A stretch of 7,917 bases of DNA from Niastella sp. (GCA_021154515.1 JAJKIL010000068.1:1-7917); one strand, 5' to 3'. Positions 1 to 6,647 are shown, numbered from the stretch's first letter. Numbers and translations are program-made. The notes: a model not told the origin generated them from the sequence alone.

Positions 1-281
1 ATCACTGAATCACCTGTTGAATTGATAGCCCATGTTCCCTGGCTGGAGGTGCTGTCTGACGTAACCGTATAAGTGCCGTTGTTGAAAAAATTGTATTTCA
101 GCGTGGCATAGTTAAATATGTTGCTTACTGAATCCTTATGGAACAGGGTAGTAGTAGCAGCGCCTAACACATTCACCTGCTTTTCTACCTTCCAGGTCCT
201 GGAAAATAACTCAGCCGGTTGCGCATGACCCGCCATAGCGATGGTAAAGAGCGCCAGTATGGTAATGAATAGTTGTTTCAT
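1..281 (-). CDS. Secreted lipocalin-like protein, 5' part (partial)
   Basis: The reading frame is open from an ATG at 279-281 to the window edge, giving 93 codons with the C-terminus missing. Residues 1-21 (MKQLFITILALFTIAMAGHA, then Q) form a clear Sec signal peptide with probable cleavage around the HAQ. The mature part has the pattern of small Bacteroidota lipocalin-like secreted proteins: an early 'RTWKVEK', a central 'YNFFNNGTYTV' and then 'SSQGTWAIN', meaning alternating beta strands with an NGTY turn and a GTW strand. It starts 14 bases after the stop of the large propeller gene, so the two are almost certainly one operon. No Shine-Dalgarno is visible; the leader is A/T only. The lipocalin-like call is pattern recognition on a fragment. 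It could also be another small beta-barrel family, and no ligand can be inferred. Confidence 0.75.
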   Translation of the reverse strand, partial: MKQLFITILALFTIAMAGHAQPAELFSRTWKVEKQVNVLGAATTTLFHKDSVSNIFNYATLKYNFFNNGTYTVTSDSTSSQGTWAINSTGDSV

Positions 282-295
282 GATTAATATTTTTA

Positions 296-2392
296 TTAAT
301 GACCGGCCTCGAATGCTTTCTTTAACCGGAGATCGATGTTTTTGAACAGGATGGAGCCAACGATGATATTGCCGATGGCATTTATTCTTCCGGGAGTGCC
401 GTCGCCGCAATAACTTAAACCGGAGCCCGCCGTCACGATCTTTACTTTGCCGCATTCTTCCACTACTGAGCGGAATACTTTACCGGGATACAGGAAGTGC
501 CCGGGTTGGGTATAGTTGGTTAATGTCAGGTTCTTATCATCGGGGTAGATCCATACCTGGTCATAAGCAATGTCGTGCAGTTTGTTACCGCAGGCAACAT
601 TGTCTATCGTAAGGTCGTAAGCGATGCGGTCATTGATCAAATACGGGCTGTTGTATAAGTTGTAGGTATGACAGGCTACTACTGAATCGGGATTATCTGC
701 TTTTTGCTGTTCCATCCAGTAGCCACGCTTATCCCTGTCTACATATTCGCTCAGCCAGGGAATTTTTGCGTTGGTAGGCGCCAGGTGGTGTAAAGCGAGA
801 TACGTTCCATCAAGCACCTGTGAAATGTATTTGATGCCGCCGTTTGTGTTGGTTTCGGAAGTAGCAGGGTCAAAAGCATTTACATGTTGATACACCATAT
901 TCACCACCGTGTTCTTATCAGCGCTTAACAGCATGGGGGTAGACAGCACATCATAAGGAAAATCCCACGGTGTGGGCGCCTGAAGGCTGGCATCGTGCTT
1001 CATCAGCTTGTATACATACTCTGCATTACAATTACTGCCGTTGGGACCAGTGGTAGAACAAACTTCGGTTTCAACGCGATAGAGGTGATAATCCTGGCGG
1101 CCGGTAACATTCTGGTTGGTCTGATCCTCAATATCATTGATCGCTTGCTGGTTACATACGTGATAATCGGTTGAGTCGGCTACGAGGGGATAATTCCTGC
1201 CCAGTGTGCTGCTCATAATGCCATTGCTGGTAGCGATCCACTGAATGGAATCTTTTTCAGCAACCCCGCCCAGAATCTGGTCGGAGATAAGGCCGTGGGT
1301 AGCCGCAGTATATAAAGTGTAAGAATTTTTGCTGTTAACAGAGCCGGTGCCGCTGTACACGATCAGCCCTTTATTAGTGCCTATAAACACCTGGCCCAGG
1401 CGGTTACCCCAGATAGCGTTGGCGTTTATGGCCGCGCCGGCAGGAAAGATACAGGACAGATTGTTGGTGTTCACATAAGTCCAGTTACCGCGACGACGAA
1501 CCGCAAAACCTTTGCCGGCGCTGAGCGTAGCCCACAGATCACCGGAAGGCGTAAGCCACAAGCCATTGAAGATGCCGCCGGCCGGAATGCCGATGGTAGC
1601 AAAATTTGCTGAAATGCCGGCGTAGCTGCCATCAATGTTGTATTTCAGCAAACGGGCCGGGAAAGCAACACCCGATTTGCTGGTATAGGGTGCCACGCTG
1701 ATCCACACTTCTTTCTTACCTGCTGCTATGGAATACACGTTGCGGGTTTGCGCCGTTTGCGTTGCCGTGGGGTTACAGGTATATGCGGGGTAAGGAAACT
1801 CAGCAGGGTCTGCACCGCCACGATAATCCTGGTAAGTACCGCGTGACCTAAAACCGATATCTCCTTCCTGTTTGAATGAAAAAGTACCGGGTGTTACGAT
1901 ATAGTCAGGGCTTGACGTGAGATCGTTGTATTTATGCGCACTCCAAACCGTACCGTTTGAATCTATGGCCAAACCGGCACAATTGAGTGTCCCTATGCCG
2001 TCACGCCCCAGGTAGGTAAAGCACTCGGCATTTCTGTCGGGCGCCTTGTGCACCATACCCGCCGTGTTGTTAATGGGGATCTGTTCAATACCGCCACCCA
2101 CGGCGGTGCTGCCACCGCGGCCATTGTGGCCGGCCCAGATATTACCTACATGGTCGGCTGCCAGGGCCTGCACGTTAAAGTTCGCCGTGGCGGCCAGTGC
2201 TGTAAACGAGTTGGCATTGGGGTTACTTAATTTGTCGAGCTGATAAACACCATTGCTTCTTCCTGCCCAGATGTTGTAATTGGAATCAACGGCAATGCAG
2301 GTAAACGAGGTGCCTGTGTTGTAGCTGGTGAGTTGCATCTGTGCGTGCAAACAAAAAGGCAACAACCACAAAAAGAGTAAACACTTCTTCAT
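296..2392 (-). CDS. Exported propeller protein with unknown Cys-containing C-terminal half
   Basis: The product has 698 residues. Residues 1-18 are a signal peptide ending in LHAQ. Residues about 30-395 contain repeated strands of the two-component-regulator propeller type: IAVDSNYNIWAGRSNGVY (33-50), LAADHVGNIWAGHN (77-90), LAIDSNGTVWSAH (141-153), LWLTPSGDLWATL (278-290), GQVFIGTNKGLIVY (333-346) and DSIQWIATSNGIM (381-393). In hybrid two-component sensors such propellers sit ahead of a transmembrane and kinase region; here there is neither, nor a recognisable C-terminal sorting domain. Residues about 400-698 match no family I know. They are rich in Tyr, Asn and Asp and hold seven of the twelve cysteines of the mature protein (413, 445, 455, 574, 601, 647, 662), suggesting disulfides outside the cytoplasm. 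The C-terminus is a probable amphipathic helix (ILFKNIDLRLKKAF). A role in surface sensing or binding is inference only. The lipocalin-like gene follows at once. Confidence 0.85.
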   Translation of the reverse strand: MKKCLLFLWLLPFCLHAQMQLTSYNTGTSFTCIAVDSNYNIWAGRSNGVYQLDKLSNPNANSFTALAATANFNVQALAADHVGNIWAGHNGRGGSTAVGGGIEQIPINNTAGMVHKAPDRNAECFTYLGRDGIGTLNCAGLAIDSNGTVWSAHKYNDLTSSPDYIVTPGTFSFKQEGDIGFRSRGTYQDYRGGADPAEFPYPAYTCNPTATQTAQTRNVYSIAAGKKEVWISVAPYTSKSGVAFPARLLKYNIDGSYAGISANFATIGIPAGGIFNGLWLTPSGDLWATLSAGKGFAVRRRGNWTYVNTNNLSCIFPAGAAINANAIWGNRLGQVFIGTNKGLIVYSGTGSVNSKNSYTLYTAATHGLISDQILGGVAEKDSIQWIATSNGIMSSTLGRNYPLVADSTDYHVCNQQAINDIEDQTNQNVTGRQDYHLYRVETEVCSTTGPNGSNCNAEYVYKLMKHDASLQAPTPWDFPYDVLSTPMLLSADKNTVVNMVYQHVNAFDPATSETNTNGGIKYISQVLDGTYLALHHLAPTNAKIPWLSEYVDRDKRGYWMEQQKADNPDSVVACHTYNLYNSPYLINDRIAYDLTIDNVACGNKLHDIAYDQVWIYPDDKNLTLTNYTQPGHFLYPGKVFRSVVEECGKVKIVTAGSGLSYCGDGTPGRINAIGNIIVGSILFKNIDLRLKKAFEAGH

Positions 2393-2677
2393 GATTAAAG
2401 TTTGATTAGCGAATAATGAATGGCAAAAGCAGGAAATCCACCCTGGTTAGGGCAGTATTTTAACGGTTGGTTTCATAAGATGGAGGAAGTGGTACAAATA
2501 CTCAATACAAGGCAGGGACCTCGATTGATCTATTTGACTTTGTAAATAAAGGGTGATTACAACAGCAGGTGATCGATGTGTAAAGGCAAAGAATTGTCAA
2601 TGACAAAGGCGTTTGATAATAAGGGGAGAAGGGTTCCGGTTCTGTGTTTCATAAAGGACTTAGGTTTAATAGTGCCG
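2393..2677 (-). other. Long 5' leader of the propeller operon
   Basis: This stretch of about 285 bases has no gene and lies between the predicted promoter and the propeller start codon. I recognise no riboswitch class. Visible structure is limited to a perfect 13-base palindrome (TTGTCA-A-TGACAA, 2594-2606) flanked by CAAAG copies, and a small CCCT/AGGG hairpin close to the start codon (around 2440-2451). The start context, TTAATCATGAA, is the same as that of the next gene in the operon. The remaining part of the 438-base gap holds the promoter (2678-2709) and the terminator of the upstream esterase gene (2762-2789). Confidence 0.45.
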
Positions 2678-2709
2678 CAAAAATAGAAAAGTTTTGAATT
2701 GAGTGCAAA
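2678..2709 (-). promoter_or_regulatory. Bacteroidota-type promoter of the propeller operon
   Basis: On the minus strand the -33 element TTTG (2706-2709) and the -7 element TATTTTTG (2678-2685) are separated by 20 bases. This matches the Bacteroidota housekeeping consensus TTTG-N19/20-TAnnTTTG at every defined position. Transcription would start around 2671. It lies downstream of the hairpin that ends the esterase transcript, so it should serve only the propeller and lipocalin-like genes. Confidence 0.75.
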
Positions 2710-2761
2710 CTACATAGGTGATAAAAGTTATTCACCAGGTAAAATACCAACAAACCACAAT

Positions 2762-2789
2762 AAATGCCCTCCATTTTTGGAAGGCATTT
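2762..2789 (-). terminator. Hairpin terminator after the esterase gene
   Basis: Left arm 2762-2772 and right arm 2779-2789 form an 11-bp stem with a 6-base loop. The one imperfect position is a G-U wobble on minus-strand RNA but an A-C mismatch on plus-strand RNA, which favours minus-strand use. The hairpin starts about 42 bases after the esterase stop codon. The minus-strand tail is only moderately T-rich (TTTATTGTGGTTTG). The plus-strand tail is better (TTTTGTTTTT), but no plus-strand gene ends here. Confidence 0.6.
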
Positions 2790-2830
2790 TGTTTTTGTCA
2801 TCGTTGAAACGGATCTAATTACGTTTAATA

Positions 2831-3730
2831 CTATTTTATAAACTGCTTAATATCATTTACTGCTTCAATGGATGCTTTAGAATCAATATGTGAGAATACC
2901 CAGACATGTTTCTGACCTGCAAACTCCTTTATTTTTGCTTTTGCCTGTATGGGTTTGATGCTGGTATAAAAGTTTTTTGAATCATCATTCAATACTTCAT
3001 CAGTTCCTACCAATAAAAGGACCGGGGGGAATTTTTTGAACTTTAATTCACTGGGGTCTGCTTCTTTCAATTTATTTGGAGCATACAACAAAGCATGGTC
3101 ATATAGAAATTTTTTACTTAAGATCGGGTCAACTGCCTGCTTTGTTTCGTATGATCTATTATTACACTTTAAGTCAATCCAGGGAGAAATAAGGACCAAA
3201 GAAGCTGGCATTGGCAGATCCGCTTTTTGAGCATCATTTACTAATGATATTGCCAACCCGCCACCTGCACTGTCGCCTATGATAGTAATATTATAGTCAG
3301 GATATTTCTTTTGAATTTCACGATACACCTTTAAGATTTCATTGTTGGCTGCAGGAAATGGATGTTCGGGAGACAAGGAATATTCTACGTATAAAATTGT
3401 TGACTGTAAAGACCTGGCTAAGTGACTTAGCATAGCACGGTAAGCGTTTATGTTGCCATATGTATATACACCACCGTGCAGGTAAATAATAATGTGCTTT
3501 TGATTTACCATATTTTGATTAAACCAATAACTCTTAACCCCTGCAATTTCTGTTGCGTCAATACTAATGGTGCTATCTGGCGGATATACTTTGCCCAGCG
3601 TTTCATAAAATGCCCTGAAACCGTTAATTTTTTGCATGGTGCTATCAGGGATGCTTTGCGCATTTATGGAGGATAAGCTTAATTGGAATACACTTAATAA
3701 AAAGTATAATTTTAATAATAGTCTGCTCAT
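2831..3730 (-). CDS. Exported alpha/beta-hydrolase, HSL-type esterase/lipase
   Basis: The product has 299 residues and should be a carboxylesterase of the hormone-sensitive-lipase (alpha/beta-hydrolase fold-3) family. Residues 1-25 form a signal peptide ending in INAQ. The HGG oxyanion motif is in YLHGGVY (83-89). The nucleophile elbow GDSAGG (152-157) places the catalytic Ser at 154. GTDEVLNDD (242-250) supplies the acid, probably Asp244, and KHVW supplies His275. SPEHPFPAA (120-128) is another conserved block of the family. Length and motif spacing are normal for a complete enzyme. Most members of this family are cytoplasmic, so export is a distinguishing feature. The gene lies 115 bases downstream of the pirin gene and has its own copy of the shared 19-bp promoter site, which argues for co-regulation rather than simple read-through. 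The substrate is unknown; short-chain or aryl esters are typical for the family. Confidence 0.9.
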   Translation of the reverse strand: MSRLLLKLYFLLSVFQLSLSSINAQSIPDSTMQKINGFRAFYETLGKVYPPDSTISIDATEIAGVKSYWFNQNMVNQKHIIIYLHGGVYTYGNINAYRAMLSHLARSLQSTILYVEYSLSPEHPFPAANNEILKVYREIQKKYPDYNITIIGDSAGGGLAISLVNDAQKADLPMPASLVLISPWIDLKCNNRSYETKQAVDPILSKKFLYDHALLYAPNKLKEADPSELKFKKFPPVLLLVGTDEVLNDDSKNFYTSIKPIQAKAKIKEFAGQKHVWVFSHIDSKASIEAVNDIKQFIK

Positions 3731-3774
3731 AGTGGTTTCTTTTAAATTTTTAATTGTAATTGTTTATTTCTATG

Positions 3775-3818
3775 CAAAGATGTAATTGTGAGAGCGGATA
3801 AACTTGTATCAGATCACT
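3775..3818 (-). promoter_or_regulatory. Esterase promoter: 19-bp shared site plus -7-like box
   Basis: Read on the minus strand, AGTGATCTGATACAAGTTT (3800-3818) is followed after exactly 17 bases by CATCTTTG (3775-3782). That box differs from the Bacteroidota TAnnTTTG consensus at one position. The site covers the place where the -33 element should be, and no good TTTG is present, as expected for an activator-dependent promoter. The start codon is about 45 bases further on. The site is identical to the one upstream of the pirin gene and contains the direct repeat TGAT-C-TGAT. Confidence 0.55.
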
Positions 3819-3845
3819 ATCCTTTTTTTGGGCATTCCTATTTTC

Positions 3846-4595
3846 TCATTGCAGATTTCCGCTATACATTCCATCATCAAAATGATCAGCGTTTGTTTGT
3901 GTAATGAATAATACGATATCGCTTGTTTCAAGTGCCTTGAAAAGCGGGTTTTCCTTTTCTATTAACACACTTTCTCCTGTAGTGAGAAGGATGTCCTCGT
4001 TTACCCGTAGTGCTCCATCAAACACATAGAACAGGAAGGTTGTATTTTCAGCAGGTATTTCAGGCAAAATAACTTGCTCACCTTTTCCTAAACGCCTATC
4101 CATTAACCAGGTATTGCTTCGTATTTGCAATGGATAATCCTGTCCTTTCCCTGCTATTTTACGCCATTGGTTAGTGCTGTATGCATCTTCCAATTGGTGA
4201 AATTGTACCTGTGGTTGTAAGCCGCCAATTTCCGGTCTGATAAAAATTTGTAATCCCTCTAAAACAATTCCTTCCTCCAATACCAGTTCTTCGTGGAAAT
4301 AACCTGCACCTGCATTCATCATCATCAACTTTTGATTTGAAATAATGTCGGTATTTCCTTCCGAGTCAAGGTGCTTCACTTTACCGCTTCTCAAATAGGT
4401 GAGTATTTCATCATCCCTGTGTGGATGCATGGGAATAAGTGTTCCGGGGGGGATTCTGGCGTGGTCTATTCTTCCTATTGTAGAAAAACCCGTATCATTT
4501 AATTGCGGACGGATAAGCCCGGGATATAATATTTGTATTCCAAATCCGCCATGTTGTTTACCATACTTAATGGTAGTATCTATTTTTGTTAACAT
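3846..4595 (-). CDS. Pirin family protein (bicupin)
   Basis: The product has 249 residues, close to the usual bacterial pirin (YhhW-like) length, with no signal peptide, so it should be cytoplasmic. The N-terminal cupin carries the pirin signature GRIDHARIPPGTLIPMHPHR (41-60), with His57 and His59, followed by DDEILTYLRSG. The second part, MNAGAGYFHEELV (93-105), provides His101 and Glu103. These four residues correspond to the metal ligands of characterised pirins (two His, then His and Glu). The C-terminal cupin (about 155-235) is degenerate and lacks a comparable ligand set. Some family members show quercetinase activity and others are protein partners or redox-responsive regulators, so the reaction here cannot be assigned. 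The gene lies between the AraC-type regulator and the esterase and has its own upstream site for the presumed regulator. Confidence 0.92.
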   Translation of the reverse strand: MLTKIDTTIKYGKQHGGFGIQILYPGLIRPQLNDTGFSTIGRIDHARIPPGTLIPMHPHRDDEILTYLRSGKVKHLDSEGNTDIISNQKLMMMNAGAGYFHEELVLEEGIVLEGLQIFIRPEIGGLQPQVQFHQLEDAYSTNQWRKIAGKGQDYPLQIRSNTWLMDRRLGKGEQVILPEIPAENTTFLFYVFDGALRVNEDILLTTGESVLIEKENPLFKALETSDIVLFITQTNADHFDDGMYSGNLQ

Positions 4596-4602
4596 TGCTT
4601 AC

Positions 4603-4623
4603 TGTATTGTTATTTACAATACA
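4603..4623. repeat. 7-bp inverted repeat in the pirin gene leader
   Basis: TGTATTG (4603-4609) and CAATACA (4617-4623) form a perfect inverted repeat with a 7-base spacer. It begins 7 bases upstream of the pirin ATG and reaches the edge of the predicted -7 box. It could be an operator overlapping the transcription start or a leader hairpin near the ribosome entry site. The sequence alone does not tell which. Confidence 0.45.
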
Positions 4624-4665
4624 AAAGTGGTTAACCGGAAGCCGGGAAACTTGTATCAGATCACT
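4622..4665 (-). promoter_or_regulatory. Pirin promoter: 19-bp shared site plus -7-like box
   Basis: Read on the minus strand, AGTGATCTGATACAAGTTT (4647-4665) is followed after exactly 17 bases by CACTTTTG (4622-4629), a one-mismatch version of TAnnTTTG. The 17 spacer bases do not resemble those at the esterase promoter, so site and spacing are kept while the rest has diverged. This is what a functional operator and -7 pair would show. The start codon is 26 bases beyond the -7 box. Confidence 0.6.
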
Positions 4666-4782
4666 GTTCTGTAGAAGTGCTTAATTGAAACCCAGTGGAA
4701 ATAGCATTATGCTCCCGGGAAATTTTGAACCAGAAGAGAAGGAATGGGCTTTTTCTATAGGTTGTAAATGAAATTTGCCTGA

Positions 4783-5520
4783 CTAATAAATTTGTATCAG
4801 GTCACTATTGTGTTTTAAGGCTTTTGGCGGCATCCCAAGCATTTCATACATATACTTATTCAGTTGGGGCAAATCATAAAAACCTGTGTCGTAAGCAATG
4901 TCTGTAAGGCTTCTGTCTTTGTCAGAAAGAGTGAGATAAATAACCTGGCGTAATCTTGTCCACAACAAATATTTTGACAAACTACTGCCTGTTTGTTCTT
5001 TGAACAAAGAAGCTAAACGGGAAGGGGAAAGGAAAATAATATCGGCAAAAGTTTGAGGGGTTATGTCTTGCTTAAAATAATTTGCCTTAATATATTCAAC
5101 TATTTTTGTTACTCTTTCATCATAATGAACAGTTGGCAGTTTTGAAAGCAACGCATCTATGATGGTGTAAATGTCAAAGGTATCTTTACCTGTTTGAAAA
5201 AAAGTATTTGTTTCGGTTGGGGAATTGAAAATTATATAGTCCTGATCCTCTTGAAACCTGCCTGAAAGCTCCAGGCCTATATTTGAGTATGGCTCTATGT
5301 TCAAAACATTTAAACTACCTTTTTCGGCTACGCAAAAATGTCGTACCTGTGGTTTGATTAAAAAGCCATGAATACGTTCACACAACTGACCATTAATAGT
5401 TGAATTAAAAGGTGTATCGTTTGACAATACTATTTGATAGGCAGAATGGTGATGGATCTCCACCGTAAGATTGTAGGCTTTAAGGGCAAGAATAAAGGGA
5501 TTGTTTATTTGTTTGGTCAT
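4783..5520 (-). CDS. AraC-family transcriptional regulator
   Basis: The product has 245 residues. The N-terminal part (about 15-95) looks like a cupin-type sensing domain, with EIHHHSAYQIVLS (21-33) resembling the His/Gln strand of such domains. The C-terminal part (about 138-237) is a full AraC/HTH_18 DNA-binding domain. Its first helix-turn-helix lies around FADIIFLSPSRLASLFKEQT (158-177), followed by KYLLWTRLRQV. The second lies around LTDIAYDTGFYDLPQLNKYM (205-224) and is followed by the typical LGMPPKALK. The tail is SDLIQIY; its codons are the third, slightly diverged copy of the 19-bp site found at the pirin and esterase promoters. All three genes point the same way, with the regulator first. 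The obvious inference is local control of the two downstream genes, perhaps also of the divergent gene at 5724. Confidence 0.92.
   Translation of the reverse strand: MTKQINNPFILALKAYNLTVEIHHHSAYQIVLSNDTPFNSTINGQLCERIHGFLIKPQVRHFCVAEKGSLNVLNIEPYSNIGLELSGRFQEDQDYIIFNSPTETNTFFQTGKDTFDIYTIIDALLSKLPTVHYDERVTKIVEYIKANYFKQDITPQTFADIIFLSPSRLASLFKEQTGSSLSKYLLWTRLRQVIYLTLSDKDRSLTDIAYDTGFYDLPQLNKYMYEMLGMPPKALKHNSDLIQIY
4788..4806 (-). repeat. Third copy of the 19-bp site, inside the AraC 3' end
   Basis: On the minus strand this is AGTGACCTGATACAAATTT, which differs from the two promoter copies at two of 19 positions (4791 and 4801). It encodes SDLIQI just before the stop codon. One difference is synonymous (GAT/GAC, Asp) and the other changes Val to Ile. 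No gene start or convincing -7 box follows it; 17 bases further on there is only CATTTACA. Confidence 0.8.
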
Positions 5521-5547
5521 CGGATGCTTTGGTTGTTAAAAGGCAAT

Positions 5548-5555
5548 CAAAAATA
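5548..5555 (-). promoter_or_regulatory. -7 element of the araC-type gene promoter
   Basis: TATTTTTG on the minus strand matches TAnnTTTG fully and lies 27 bases upstream of the regulator's ATG. The -33 region is weak: TATG at 5574-5577, 18 bases away, with one mismatch to TTTG. No copy of the 19-bp site is found at the equivalent position, so autoregulation through it is not supported. Confidence 0.5.
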
Positions 5556-5723
5556 GCATAAAATGACGGTGGACATATAAAAAGCATAAAAAACACTTGA
5601 CCACCATCAACATTTCCTCTCCGGCTTTCCCGGGCAGCGACTTGTTCTTACCTTGCCCTCATTCCTCTCCCTGTTGAACAAGATCCTGCCTGTTACTATT
5701 TCATCAGCTAAAAAACATGTTGT

Positions 5724-6599
5724 ATGTACACTAAACATCAAGCCCTGCGTGCGCGCAGGCGCCTGTCAAAACTGGTTGCTGCTTTTGTTTTGATTGCTTT
5801 GTTATTGCTCGCTGTCAGGGGGCTTTCGCAAACTCCCCCACAACACTTTTATGTGGGCGTTAACTTTATCAAGGTACATCCGGGCAAGCAGGAGCAATAC
5901 CGGCAACTGGTAGAAAAATATGGTAAAAAGGTGAATGAATATTTGTTTAAAAGCCAAAACCTGATGGGCTGGTATTTGTACCAGGTGTTGATGCCGGCGG
6001 GCTCCTCCACCGATTTTGATTATGCGACCGTAAATATTGCCGGCAGCCTGGGTGCTTTGCTTGATTTTCCAATGTCAACAAAGGACATCTATAAAAAAGC
6101 ATTTCCTGAAATGACCGATAAAATGATCAGTGATGTACAAGCGCAGTTTGATGAATGCCGCCATATTGTACGGCGCGAAATTTATTCGCCCGTAGAAGGC
6201 GCCCATACAGACGATGCACCCAATGCCCCACCCAGCAAGTACATGCAGGTAGATCTAATGCAGCCTGCCGCCGGTAAAACAGCGGATTATATAAAAATGG
6301 AGAAAGAAACATTTTTACCCTTGCATAAGGAAAGAATAAAAATGGGCATCCTGAAAAGCTGGGGTTTGTACGAAAAGATACTGCCGGTAGATACCAGGAT
6401 GGGATATGAATATGTAACCGTGAATTTTTACGACGACCTCAATAAGTTAGGTGATGGCTATGCCGAATCGGTTAAAAAACTATTCCCGCAAAAAGATACG
6501 ACTTCCATGTTTAACGAAACGATGGCCGTTCGCACTATTGTGCAGAGTGGCATCTGGAAACTGATGAGCTATGTGGATGCATCGAATATGAAGAAGTAG
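5724..6599 (+). CDS. Exported protein with duplicated alpha/beta (dimeric-barrel-like) domain
   Basis: The product has 291 residues and no family I can name with certainty. Residues 1-36 form a long signal sequence with an Arg-rich n-region (RARRRLSK), a hydrophobic core at about 17-31 and probable cleavage near GLSQ. The mature part is two tandem copies of one unit, about 41-152 and 171-281. They align at GK(Q/T)xxY (54-59 and 184-189), WYLYQVLMP (83-91) with WGLYEKILP (213-221), and YATVN (100-104) with YVTVN (230-234), each followed by a Leu-rich helix start and a last beta strand (VRREIYSP and SGIWKLMS). This strand-helix-strand order resembles ferredoxin-like dimeric alpha/beta-barrel proteins, so the protein may fold as a one-chain pseudodimer. 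No catalytic residues are recognisable. The gene is divergent from the AraC-type regulator. An ATG at 5717 in another frame hits a stop after five codons, which supports the 5724 start. Confidence 0.8.
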   Translation: MYTKHQALRARRRLSKLVAAFVLIALLLLAVRGLSQTPPQHFYVGVNFIKVHPGKQEQYRQLVEKYGKKVNEYLFKSQNLMGWYLYQVLMPAGSSTDFDYATVNIAGSLGALLDFPMSTKDIYKKAFPEMTDKMISDVQAQFDECRHIVRREIYSPVEGAHTDDAPNAPPSKYMQVDLMQPAAGKTADYIKMEKETFLPLHKERIKMGILKSWGLYEKILPVDTRMGYEYVTVNFYDDLNKLGDGYAESVKKLFPQKDTTSMFNETMAVRTIVQSGIWKLMSYVDASNMKK

Positions 6600-6647
6600 C
6601 CGTTTACAGTGCTTTTGCTTTGCCGGGGCTTAGGCTCTTTGAAATTG

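Noticed and set aside
2046..2243. Plus-strand open frames inside the propeller gene
   Set aside because: They are antisense shadows of a strongly coding minus-strand gene and have no promoter or family resemblance.
2717..2736. GGTGATAA/TTATTCACC imperfect hairpin between the esterase terminator and the propeller promoter
   Set aside because: It has a bulge and no T run, and no gene or promoter element is placed to use it; too weak to list.
4703..4713. AGCATTATGCT palindrome after the AraC gene as its terminator
   Set aside because: A 5-bp stem with a one-base centre and no T run in either direction.
5641..5682. CTTGTTC/GAACAAG inverted repeat upstream of the duplicated-domain gene
   Set aside because: Only 7 bp with a 28-base loop; expected by chance in this much sequence.
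5674..5704. TTG-N20-TATTTCAT as a promoter for the duplicated-domain gene
   Set aside because: The spacing is right, but the -7 element matches TAnnTTTG poorly; the promoter of this gene remains unassigned.
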